A program made the position numbers and the translations under genes. A DNA stretch of 20,623 nt from Candidatus Cloacimonadota bacterium (GTDB lineage Bacteria; Cloacimonadota; Cloacimonadia; Cloacimonadales; TCS61). Where the stretch lies: assembly GCA_027858325.1 (NCBI GenBank), contig JAQICU010000212.1:1-20623 (forward strand). The letters are read 5' to 3'. The notes under the pieces are model-generated. The model was given only the letters and a program-made list of their open reading frames with translations. It was not told the DNA's origin and did no database searches. Below, piece by piece: positions 13,621 to 20,623 of the stretch (position 1 is the stretch's first letter; every line of letters begins with the position of its first letter).

Positions 13621-16302
13621 ATGACATCAAAAAAATTAACAAAATTATTCAATCCAAAAGTAGTAGCAATTATCGGTGCTACTACAAAAAAAGGGAGTGT
13701 TGGATTTTCATTAATGAACAATATCATCGGTTCAGGATTCGATGGAATTGTATATCCAATAAATCCTAAAAGAACTAATGTCCTTGGTGTGAAAGCATAT
13801 CCCAACTTAGGAGATGTACCGGACAAGATTGATCTGGCAATAATTGCTACACCGGCCATAACAGTTCCTGCAATTGTGGAAAGCTGCGGTAAAGTGGGAG
13901 TCTCCGGAGTATTGCTAATTTCTGCAGGATTTGCAGAAGCAGGCGAAGATGGTAAAGAATTAATGAGACAGATTGCTGAAACTATCAGAAAATATAAAAT
14001 GAGACTGATCGGACCAAACTGCCTTGGATTTATAAAACCTTCTATCAAATTTAATGCCAGTTTTGCCAGTAAAATGGCTTTACCCGGTAAGATTGCTTTT
14101 ATTTCTCAAAGTGGTGCTCTTTGTACTGCTATTCTTGATTGGTCTATAAAACAGAATGTGGGATTTAGTCATTTTGTTTCTATTGGTTCGATGATGGATG
14201 TAAGCTTTCATGATCTGATAGATTATTTTGGAAGTGATCCACAGACGAATAGTATTGTTATTTATATGGAGTCACTTACCGATGCTAGAAGTTTCTTAAG
14301 TGCAGCAAGAGCATTTGCAAGAAATAAACCGATTATTGTACTTAAAGCTGGTAAAAGTACGGAAGGTGCACAGGCTGCGATGTCTCATACGGGAAGTTTA
14401 GCGGGAAATGATTTTGTTTTTGATGCTGCTTTTAGAAGATCTGGAGTTATTAGAGTTGATACGATCGAAGAACTTTTCAATATTGCTCAAGCTTTAGCAA
14501 TGCAGCCAAAACCATCGAATAACAGGCTGGCAATTGTAACTAATGCCGGAGGTCCGGGAGTGATTGCTACAGATACGCTAATTGCAAAAGGCGGTAAAAT
14601 CGCAAAATTATCTGATGAAACTGTTAGTGAATTGAATAAGCATCTTTCTCCTTACTGGAGTAAGAGAAATCCTGTCGATGTACTGGGGGACGCCGGACCA
14701 GAGCAATATGCAAAAGCAGTGGAACTTTGTTCAAAAGATAAAAATGTAGATGGAATTTTGGTAATACTAACTCCTCAATCAATGACCGATTCAACTGAAA
14801 TAGCCAGACAAATTTCTGCCATTTCCAAGAATTGTAAAAAAACTGTTTTGGCATCCTGGATGGGTGCAGATGATATCGCGGAAGGACAGAAGATTTTGGA
14901 AACAAACAATATACCAGTTTATCAAATTCCGGAAAATGCTGTTAAATGCTTCATGCTCATGTATGATCATTCCCGAAATTTAGAAATTCTACATGAAACA
15001 CCTTCTCATATTCCACATGAGTTCCAACCGAAAAAGAATAAAAATCAAGAACTTATTGATCATGTTCTGAATGATAATAGAACAGTAATGACAGAATTTG
15101 AAGCAAAACAGTTTCTCGCTAACTATCAGATCCCGGTTATTAAGAATGGACTTGCCAAAACAGAAAAAGAAGCAATGGCTTTAGCAGAAGAAATCGGCTA
15201 TCCGCTTGTGATGAAGATCGCTTCACCGGATATTCTACATAAAACGGATGTTGGTGGTGTGATCTTGAATATTCTTAATAAAGAAGAAGCAAAAATTGCC
15301 TATTCGAGAATATTGAAATCTTCCAGGGAAAAAGTTCCGGATGCAGATATCAGAGGTGTTTTTGTGGAACAGATGATGAAGAGAAAATATGAGTTGATCA
15401 TCGGTTGTAAGAAAGATCCGATTTTTGGACCTACTATCGTTTTTGGAATGGGTGGAGTTGCAGTTGAAGTTTTTAAAGATACAACCATAGGTTTACCCCC
15501 CTTGAATATGGCTCTGGCAATGCGGATCATTGAAGATACAAAAATTTATAAACTGATCAAAGGATATCGAGGTATGCCCGGTGCAGATATTACTTCTATC
15601 CAATTCCTGCTCTATAAATTCGCCTATTTGCTGATGGATTTTCCGCAAATTCTCGAAATTGATATTAATCCCTTTGGTGTTGATGAAAGAGGGGGAGTAG
15701 TTTTAGATGCAAAAGTTTTGTTGGATAAAACAGTAAAGGTTGCAGAAGAAAATTATTACAAACATTTGGTTATCTCACCTTATCCATCTGAATTTACAAC
15801 CGAACACACAATGACAAATGGACAGAAAGTAACCTTAAGAGCAATCAAACCTGAAGATGAATTTATGGAAAAAGAGATGTTCTCAAATTTCTCCGAGCGT
15901 ACACAGAGATTCCGCTTTTTCCAACTGATCAAAGATATTTCTCACGAACAACTTATTCGCTACACGCAAATTGATTATGATCGTGAAATTGCCATTATTG
16001 CTGAAGTTGAAGAAGATGGCAGAAAAAAGATGGCGGGTGTTGTCAGATTGATCGCAGATCAATATAATGAAACTGCCGAATTTGCTATTGTGATTGCAGA
16101 TCCCTGGCAAAATCTGGGACTAGGTAATAAATTTACCGATTATATTTATGAAATTGCCAAAGCACGTGGTATTCAAACAATATGTGCAAATATCATGGCA
16201 ACAAACCATATAATGCTGCATATGTTTAAAACTCGGGGATTCAAAATGGAAAAAATCGAAGATGGTTACTATGCTGAATTAATTATTAATGAACCGAAAT
16301 AG
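13621..16302 (+). CDS. Fused ADP-forming acyl-CoA synthetase with C-terminal GNAT acetyltransferase (ACD-GNAT/Pat-like)
   Basis: This large cytoplasmic protein has 893 residues. Domains in order are: CoA-binding Rossmann fold (about 1-130, with VVAIIGAT near the start); succinyl-CoA-ligase-like domains (about 150-460) with the phosphoryl-carrier His256 in MSHTGSLAG; an ATP-grasp domain (about 485-705) with His540 in LHKTDVGGV; and a GNAT domain (about 735-890). The GNAT part has the acetyl-CoA loop Q830-N-L-G-L-G835 and the conserved Glu820 (AEFAIV) matching the catalytic Glu of Salmonella Pat. Both synthetase histidines are present, so acetyl- or acyl-CoA to acid conversion with ATP formation is likely in addition to lysine acetylation. 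AGAGGAA precedes the ATG. It ends the lon operon and lies 24 bases after a zinc deacetylase gene. The combination implies that acyl-CoA metabolism and its own acetylation control are encoded together (inference). Confidence 0.95.
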   Translation: MTSKKLTKLFNPKVVAIIGATTKKGSVGFSLMNNIIGSGFDGIVYPINPKRTNVLGVKAYPNLGDVPDKIDLAIIATPAITVPAIVESCGKVGVSGVLLISAGFAEAGEDGKELMRQIAETIRKYKMRLIGPNCLGFIKPSIKFNASFASKMALPGKIAFISQSGALCTAILDWSIKQNVGFSHFVSIGSMMDVSFHDLIDYFGSDPQTNSIVIYMESLTDARSFLSAARAFARNKPIIVLKAGKSTEGAQAAMSHTGSLAGNDFVFDAAFRRSGVIRVDTIEELFNIAQALAMQPKPSNNRLAIVTNAGGPGVIATDTLIAKGGKIAKLSDETVSELNKHLSPYWSKRNPVDVLGDAGPEQYAKAVELCSKDKNVDGILVILTPQSMTDSTEIARQISAISKNCKKTVLASWMGADDIAEGQKILETNNIPVYQIPENAVKCFMLMYDHSRNLEILHETPSHIPHEFQPKKNKNQELIDHVLNDNRTVMTEFEAKQFLANYQIPVIKNGLAKTEKEAMALAEEIGYPLVMKIASPDILHKTDVGGVILNILNKEEAKIAYSRILKSSREKVPDADIRGVFVEQMMKRKYELIIGCKKDPIFGPTIVFGMGGVAVEVFKDTTIGLPPLNMALAMRIIEDTKIYKLIKGYRGMPGADITSIQFLLYKFAYLLMDFPQILEIDINPFGVDERGGVVLDAKVLLDKTVKVAEENYYKHLVISPYPSEFTTEHTMTNGQKVTLRAIKPEDEFMEKEMFSNFSERTQRFRFFQLIKDISHEQLIRYTQIDYDREIAIIAEVEEDGRKKMAGVVRLIADQYNETAEFAIVIADPWQNLGLGNKFTDYIYEIAKARGIQTICANIMATNHIMLHMFKTRGFKMEKIEDGYYAELIINEPK

Positions 16303-16589
16303 TTCATGAGTAATGTTCTTTCATTAAATATTCCTTGCAACTGAAGTTTTAGAGTATTTCCTGAATTGCCACGGCTTTTTGAATTGCCACGGCTTTCAAG
16401 CCGTGGATAAATTTCAATAAAATAAAACGAGTTTCAACCTCATCTAGGTTTTGCATATTTTCATCCCAAGATAAATTATGGAGCTAATTAGAAATACACT
16501 TTATCCCAGAGAATTCTCAAAAAACATTCAATAAGTAAGTATAAAAATTAAATATATTAATATATATCTTAATATAATTAATAAAAAGT
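16303..16589. other. Intergenic gap after the lon operon, no gene seen
   Basis: No coding frame is supported here. It contains the 16363-16406 repeat element described separately; the rest is AT-rich without a recognisable U-tract terminator. The right part merges into the promoter of the DUF2089 operon. Confidence 0.7.
16363..16406. repeat. Duplicated GAATTGCCACGGCTTT with perfect 9-bp inverted repeat (REP-like)
   Basis: The 16-base unit occurs at 16363-16378 and again at 16381-16396. The second copy is followed by AAGCCGTGG (16398-16406), the exact complement of its CCACGGCTT (16387-16395). One right arm could thus pair with either of two left arms. It is GC-rich against an AT-rich background and has no T-run, so it looks like a dispersed REP-type hairpin element more than a terminator; copy number elsewhere is unknown. 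Confidence 0.7.
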
Positions 16590-16617
16590 TTGACATAATT
16601 AATTACAAAAATAAATT
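16590..16617 (+). promoter_or_regulatory. Sigma-70-type promoter of the DUF2089 operon
   Basis: A perfect TTGACA (16590-16595) is followed after 16 bases by TAAATT (16612-16617, four of six matches). The start codon is 24 bases further on, with the very strong ribosome site AAGGAGGAG (16629-16637), so the leader would be short. The upstream stretch is almost pure A/T, like an UP element. Confidence 0.6.
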
Positions 16618-16640
16618 ATCTCACAGGCAAGGAGGAGAAA

Positions 16641-17006
16641 ATGAATAAAAGATTGAAACAGTGTCCGGTATGTAATTCCAACTTGGAGATAGTGGAATAT
16701 CATTGTCCGGAGTGTGATACCATTATCAAAGGTAAATTTGGGATAGGCGATCTATCACTTTTATCACCGGCTCAGCAGGAATTTGCAAAAACGTTTCTTT
16801 GTTGTAGTGGAAATATTAAAGAGGTAGAAAAAGCGTTGAATATTTCATATCCTACGGTAAAGAATAAACTAGCTGAAATAACTTCTGCATTATGCGTAAA
16901 CGATCGGAAAGAAAACGATGTGAAATCCCAGGAAATTTTAGATGAAATAGAAAAAGGTAATATAACTGTGGAAGAAGCACTTTCCGAATTAAAGAAAAGG
17001 GGGTAA
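16641..17006 (+). CDS. DUF2089 zinc-ribbon/HTH regulator with C-terminal SHOCT-like module
   Basis: This is a predicted DNA-binding regulator of 121 residues. A zinc ribbon at the N-terminus uses Cys8, Cys11, Cys22 and Cys25 (CPVC and CPEC knuckles). The segment LSLLSPAQQEFAKTFL is followed by GNIKEVEKALNISYPTVKNK (about 56-76), a helix-turn-helix typical of DUF2089. The C-terminal 23 residues (ILDEIEKGNITVEEALSEL core) are the short helical module also found in the next two proteins. It is the first gene of a three-gene operon behind a good promoter and a near-perfect ribosome site, and its stop overlaps the region of the next start. DUF2089 proteins often sit beside DUF4097 genes in envelope-stress operons, so it may regulate its own operon (inference). 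Confidence 0.92.
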   Translation: MNKRLKQCPVCNSNLEIVEYHCPECDTIIKGKFGIGDLSLLSPAQQEFAKTFLCCSGNIKEVEKALNISYPTVKNKLAEITSALCVNDRKENDVKSQEILDEIEKGNITVEEALSELKKRG

Positions 17007-17008
17007 TG

Positions 17009-18343
17009 ATGAAACAGCTGAAACTGAATTATGAATATGAAGTTAAAGATGGTTTGAAAGTAGAATTTGTTTCTGGGAATTATGGTGTGAATATTTCCGG
17101 TAGTGAAGATACAACAGCCCGTATTGAAATTGAGGCAAAAGTAAAATATGAAGATTGGGTGGATGATGATCTTAGCAAAGTAGTAAGTTGTGAATACAAT
17201 AAAAAGCAAAATTCACTCACATTAAACACTAATGAAGAATTCGATATAAAAAATATAAAAATTGATGTGAATGTTCCAAAGAAAACTCATGTTGATGCAA
17301 AAACAGAAAATGCTCATATTTCATTGATGGAATTGGTTGGTTCTCATAAGATTCAAAATGAGAATGGTCCGGTCTTTGTTACTGAAAATTCAGGTGATCT
17401 GCAAATTACATCCGAGAATGGTCCGATTGAAATTACGAAAAATATTGGTGATATTATCCTGACTTTTGAGAACTGTCCATTATCAATAAAAAACAGTTCT
17501 GGTAAAATTAAGATCATAACAGAGAACAGTCCAATAAAATTTGGAAATTGTAAAGGAGAGCTGATCCTGAATTCTGAGAATAGTTCTATCAAGATCCTGG
17601 CTGCAGGATTTGATTCAGCATCTATTAATAATGAAAATGGAAACATCTATTATGAGTTCCAAGATGTTGAAAAAGGTAAATTTAATTTTAAGAATCAAAT
17701 GGGTGGAATTCATCTCGTTATTCCTGATAACATCCCTTACAAAATTGCTGCAAAAAACAAATTAGGTAAATTTTATGTTGGGTTAAAGGGTGATTACGAT
17801 GGGCTTGATGAAGGGCTGAATATTGGAGATGAGAAAAATTTGAACATGGTGAAAGGTGCCGGTACTGTGAAGATAATGGCTGAAAATGAGTATGGGACAA
17901 TTCGTTTGGTAGATACTGCGAAATCAAAGAAGAATATTGATCTGAGTTTTGTAGGTGATATGATAGAAAAGTCTTTAAAGAATATTCCCGATGAATATTC
18001 CGATACTGTAAAAAAAGGTATGGAAAGCGCACGGGAAGCAATGAAGAATATTGAGATCCCTGATATGAGTGATATCATGTCTGAAGTTCAGGATAAAATG
18101 AAGGGTGTCGTAGAGAAATTTTCAAGTCCGGAATTTAAAGAGCAGACCGAAGAAAAGATAAATGAAGGTATCTCCAAAGTTGTACAGGAAGTGCATGAAA
18201 GAGTTAAAGATCGAGATCTTACTGAGAATGAACGCACAAAAGTTGATGAAAGAAGCAGGTTGAAGATCCTGCAGATGTTAGCGGATGGAAAGATCACAGC
18301 AGATGAAGCAGAGAAGCTGATAACAGCAATGGAAGGTAGATAA
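17009..18343 (+). CDS. DUF4097 beta-helix repeat protein with C-terminal SHOCT-like module (YvlB/LiaX-like)
   Basis: This 444-residue protein has no visible signal peptide or membrane helix. The N-terminal half is beta-rich. Residues about 118-207 hold five repeats of 18 residues, each beginning EN-[GCS]-[PS] (for example ENGPIEITKNIGDIILTF), consistent with successive turns of a right-handed beta-helix as in DUF4097 'adhesin' domains. A glycine-rich beta segment follows to about 300, then a charged helical region (about 310-415, probable coiled coil). The last 27 residues carry LQMLADGKITADEAEKL, the module shared with both neighbours. Of the two adjacent ATGs (17006 overlapping the TAA, and 17009), the second has the better distance to the GGGGG ribosome site. 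YvlB of Bacillus and LiaX of Enterococcus combine the same two domains in cell-envelope stress responses; here the protein appears cytoplasmic and its role is unknown. Confidence 0.88.
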   Translation: MKQLKLNYEYEVKDGLKVEFVSGNYGVNISGSEDTTARIEIEAKVKYEDWVDDDLSKVVSCEYNKKQNSLTLNTNEEFDIKNIKIDVNVPKKTHVDAKTENAHISLMELVGSHKIQNENGPVFVTENSGDLQITSENGPIEITKNIGDIILTFENCPLSIKNSSGKIKIITENSPIKFGNCKGELILNSENSSIKILAAGFDSASINNENGNIYYEFQDVEKGKFNFKNQMGGIHLVIPDNIPYKIAAKNKLGKFYVGLKGDYDGLDEGLNIGDEKNLNMVKGAGTVKIMAENEYGTIRLVDTAKSKKNIDLSFVGDMIEKSLKNIPDEYSDTVKKGMESAREAMKNIEIPDMSDIMSEVQDKMKGVVEKFSSPEFKEQTEEKINEGISKVVQEVHERVKDRDLTENERTKVDERSRLKILQMLADGKITADEAEKLITAMEGR

Positions 18344-18732
18344 TGGAAGAGAAGAAAAGAATAATAAATATGGTGGCCGATGGCAAAATCTCTGCGGAAG
18401 AAGCAGCCAAACTCCTGGAAGCATTGAATCCAAAACCTGTAAGTTCAAAATCGGGAAGAAAATTGCATATTCTCATTACACAGGAAGGAAGTGATAAACC
18501 GAAGCTTAATTTATCGATTCCGGTAAAACTCGCTCAAATAGGTATGAAGTTCATTCCTAAAAATGCAAACTTCGATGCACATATTGAAAGCAGTAATTTT
18601 GATTTCTCCTCGATCAATTGGCAAGAGATCATGGATATGGTTTCCAGTGGCGAAGTGGGTGATCTGTTCAATATGGAAGTGGAAGAAGAAGAGGGTAGAC
18701 CACCAACTACGATCAGGATATATGTGGAATAG
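18343..18732 (+). CDS. Small protein with N-terminal SHOCT-like module, third gene of the DUF2089/DUF4097 operon
   Basis: This 129-residue soluble protein starts with the helical module INMVADGKISAEEAAKLLEAL (about 8-28). The rest (about 45-129) has the pattern of a beta strand, KLNLSIPVKLAQIGMKFIP, a helix around WQEIMDMVSSGEVGDLF and an acidic C-terminal strand pair ending IRIYVE. I recognise this tail as the usual partner of the module in YvlB/DUF2089-associated proteins, but it has no known biochemical role. The ATG shares its A with the upstream TAA stop (TAATG), so translation is coupled to the DUF4097 gene. Its N-terminal module and the C-terminal module of the upstream protein are encoded back to back across that junction. 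No transmembrane segment or cysteine is seen. Confidence 0.85.
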   Translation: MEEKKRIINMVADGKISAEEAAKLLEALNPKPVSSKSGRKLHILITQEGSDKPKLNLSIPVKLAQIGMKFIPKNANFDAHIESSNFDFSSINWQEIMDMVSSGEVGDLFNMEVEEEEGRPPTTIRIYVE

Positions 18733-18810
18733 CCTATAAAATAAAATTACTTATTTGTTAGTCTGAGTCCCGAACAAACTGGAGCGAAGCGGAATGTTGT
18801 TTAATGGTCC

Positions 18811-18839
18811 GTGTATGCTGTGGAAATCTACAGATACAC
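18811..18839. terminator. Hairpin between convergent genes, possible bidirectional terminator
   Basis: GTGTAT-g-CTGT (18811-18821) pairs with ACAG-ATACAC (18830-18839) around an 8-base loop, giving ten pairs with a single bulged G. It lies in the 122-base gap between two converging genes. No T-run follows on either strand, so termination is plausible but unproven. A weaker AACAA/TTGTT repeat (18773-18777 with 18797-18801) lies just to the left. Confidence 0.5.
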
Positions 18840-18854
18840 CTGTTAGCAGCATCT

Positions 18855-20623
18855 TTATTTCAATAACAAACATTTCCCAACTGCTTCAGTTTTACCATTC
18901 ACTTTTAGTTTGTAAAGATAAACTCCTGAGCTTACTTGCTTTCCTGAAGTATCTTCACCATTCCAGACAATAGAGTGTTCCCCTGCTGTTATTTGGTCTT
19001 TTAATAAGGATTTTACCTTCTGCCCTTTGATGTTGTGAATAGTAAGTTCAACTTTTGAATCATTTTGGATAGAAAACTCAATTGTTGTAGTTGGATTGAA
19101 AGGATTAGGAAAGTTAAAAATATCATTAGAAGTAAGTGTTAAATTATTGTCTTCATTAATTCCAGTGAGTTGTAGATTTTCATACCAGGCAATTTTATTG
19201 TCAAAACATGACGCTGAAAGCACATCCATATCTCCGTCGTCGTCGACATCAACGGCATAAACTGACCAGGCACAATCTGCATTTGTGGTTATTGTATGGT
19301 TGCTAAAATTCTCATCTCCATCGTTTTCATACCAGGCAATTTTATCATCACCTGTAGAAGCAGAAAGCACATCCATATCTCCGTCGTTGTCGACATCAAC
19401 AGCATAAACTGACCAGGCACCATCCGCTTCAGTAGTAATAATATGAGTACTGAAATTTTCATCTCCATCGTTTTCATACCAGGCTATATTATCACAACCA
19501 ATAGAAGCAGAAAGGACATCCATGTCTCCGTCGTTATCGACATCAACAGCATAAACAGAATGAAACTCTTCTTCACTTGCGGTTATTACATGGTCTATGA
19601 AGTTTTCATCACCATCATTCTCAAACCAGACAATTTCACCATTGTGTATTGGTGTTCCGTTGTATGAAGCGGACAGCACATCCATATTTCCATCACTATC
19701 CACATCAACGGCATAGACTGATGTTGCACCATTTACACTTGTTGAAATAACATTAGTGCTAAAATTCTCATCTCCATCGTTTTCATACCAAGCTATTTTA
19801 TTATCGAGACTAGAAGCGGAAAGCACGTCTATATCTCCATCACTATCTATATCAATAGCATAGACTGATAAAGCGCCGTTTGCACTCGAAGTTATTATAT
19901 GAGCACTGAAATTCTCATCTCCGTCGTTTTCATACCAGGCAATTTTATCATCCAAACTAGAAGCTGAAAGCACGTCCATATCTCCGTCATCGTCCACATC
20001 AAGTGCATAAACTGATAAAGCGCCGTTTGCACTCGAAGTTATTATATGAGCACTAAAATTTTCATTTCCGTTATTCTCATACCAGGCAATATTTTGATCA
20101 GAACTAGAAGCTGAAAGCACGTCCATATCTCCGTCTTCATCAACATCAGCAGCATAGACTGATGTAGCGCAATCCGCACGTGAAACGATAGGATTTGTGT
20201 AAAAATTCTCATCTCCATCATTCTCATACCAGGTAATTTCACTATCATTCCAAGAAGCTGAAAGTACGTCTATATCTCCATCACTGTCTACATCAGCAGT
20301 ATAGACTGACCAAGCACCATCCGCTTCAGTAGTAATAATATGAGTACTGAAATTCTCATCTCCATCGTTTTCATACCAGGCAATTTTATCATCTCTAAAA
20401 GAAGCTGAGAGTATATCTATATCTCCGTCTTCATCAATATCGAACGCATAGACCGAACTAGCTTTATCTGCATTTGTTGTTATAATATGTGTATTAAAAT
20501 TCTCATCTCCATCGTTTTCATACCAGACAATTTTATCATCAGCATTAGAAGCAGAAAGCACATCCATATCTCCATCGCTGTCTACATCAGCAGTATAGAC
20601 TGACCAAGCACCATCCGCTTCAG
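18855..20623 (-). CDS. Secreted VCBS/FG-GAP repeat protein with FlgD/T9SS-like C-terminal domain, N-terminus beyond window
   Basis: The frame is open to the right edge, upstream of the internal ATG at 20567, so the true start and signal peptide are outside the window. The visible 588 residues hold nine full copies and parts of two more of a 49-residue repeat, with core DVLSAS..D.KIAWYENDGDENF and a DVD.DGD loop that resembles calcium-binding FG-GAP/VCBS blades. One copy has a 5-residue insertion (YNGTPIHNGEIVWFEN). The last about 90 residues contain FPNPFNPTTTIEFSI, a KVELTIHNIKGQKV strand pair and SSGVYLYKLKVNG, ending in CLLLK. This matches the C-terminal sorting/FlgD-Ig domain found in surface and secreted proteins of the FCB group. 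The protein is probably exported and forms one or more beta-propellers; its ligand is unknown. The gene converges with the DUF2089 operon. Confidence 0.93.
   Translation of the reverse strand, partial: EADGAWSVYTADVDSDGDMDVLSASNADDKIVWYENDGDENFNTHIITTNADKASSVYAFDIDEDGDIDILSASFRDDKIAWYENDGDENFSTHIITTEADGAWSVYTADVDSDGDIDVLSASWNDSEITWYENDGDENFYTNPIVSRADCATSVYAADVDEDGDMDVLSASSSDQNIAWYENNGNENFSAHIITSSANGALSVYALDVDDDGDMDVLSASSLDDKIAWYENDGDENFSAHIITSSANGALSVYAIDIDSDGDIDVLSASSLDNKIAWYENDGDENFSTNVISTSVNGATSVYAVDVDSDGNMDVLSASYNGTPIHNGEIVWFENDGDENFIDHVITASEEEFHSVYAVDVDNDGDMDVLSASIGCDNIAWYENDGDENFSTHIITTEADGAWSVYAVDVDNDGDMDVLSASTGDDKIAWYENDGDENFSNHTITTNADCAWSVYAVDVDDDGDMDVLSASCFDNKIAWYENLQLTGINEDNNLTLTSNDIFNFPNPFNPTTTIEFSIQNDSKVELTIHNIKGQKVKSLLKDQITAGEHSIVWNGEDTSGKQVSSGVYLYKLKVNGKTEAVGKCLLLK
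19177..20623 (-). repeat. Coding tandem repeats, 147-bp period
   Basis: The repeats encode the 49-residue units of the surface protein. Copies are not equally diverged: 19864-19907 and 20011-20054 are identical over 44 bases one period apart, and 20284-20329 and 20578-20623 are identical over 46 bases two periods apart. The array continues past the window edge. Confidence 0.9.

Noticed and set aside
13593..14048. Open frame of 151 codons opposite the acyl-CoA synthetase
   Set aside because: It is antisense to the CoA-binding domain, with no ribosome site and no recognisable family.
16387..16406. Hairpin after the lon operon as an intrinsic terminator
   Set aside because: The stem is perfect but no T-run follows on either strand, and the left arm is duplicated; a REP-like element fits better.
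16772..17209. Minus-strand frame of 145 codons, very Phe/Ile-rich
   Set aside because: It arises from AT-rich complement of the DUF2089 and DUF4097 genes and spans two real genes.
19177..20623. Regular DNA repeats considered as a CRISPR array
   Set aside because: The 147-base period is entirely coding, with no short repeat/spacer alternation and a clear VCBS/FG-GAP translation.

Overview
The window is AT-rich and tightly packed with bacterial genes. Several features suggest a Gram-negative-type anaerobe of the FCB kind, possibly Cloacimonadota (inference only, no marker gene is present): a patatin fused to a BamA-like outer-membrane barrel, a K+-dependent membrane pyrophosphatase, an ADP-forming acyl-CoA synthetase, and a VCBS/FG-GAP repeat protein ending in a FlgD/T9SS-like C-terminal domain (NPFNPTT motif). 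No tRNA, rRNA, CRISPR array, transposase or phage gene was seen.

Left block (1-4810, minus strand): one operon, read right to left, encodes an MtnA-type aldose-1-phosphate isomerase, a class II (FucA/Ald2/DrdA-like) aldolase, a zinc alcohol dehydrogenase, a BmpA/PnrA-type nucleoside-binding protein and the ATPase of its ABC importer (cut by the window edge). Read together, this looks like a 5'-deoxynucleoside or methylthioadenosine uptake and DHAP-shunt salvage operon. The nucleoside phosphorylase or nucleosidase/kinase step is not in the window. A hairpin with a U-tract separates the binding-protein gene from the ATPase gene.

Middle block (5098-16302, plus strand): hppA stands alone, divergent from the salvage operon, and ends in a strong intrinsic terminator. 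It is followed by a patatin/POTRA/barrel protein whose catalytic glycine motif is encoded by an 8-G tract. A 367-base gap with five successive perfect inverted repeats precedes lon. The lon operon continues with a small DUF4911-like gene, a class I/II histone-deacetylase-family enzyme, and a fused ADP-forming acyl-CoA synthetase with a C-terminal GNAT acetyltransferase domain. The last two genes form an acetyltransferase/deacetylase pair resembling the logic of acuA/acuC and pat/cobB.

Right block (16590-18732, plus strand): a well-formed promoter drives three overlapping genes: a DUF2089 zinc-ribbon/HTH regulator, a DUF4097 beta-helix protein and a small protein. All three carry the same short SHOCT-like helical module, at the C-terminus, C-terminus and N-terminus respectively. 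This resembles YvlB/LiaX-type envelope-stress modules, but no signal peptide or membrane helix is visible. The window ends in a convergent minus-strand gene (18855 to beyond 20623) for a surface protein built from 49-residue Ca-binding-like repeats; some of its DNA copies are nearly identical, so the array has recently expanded or homogenised.
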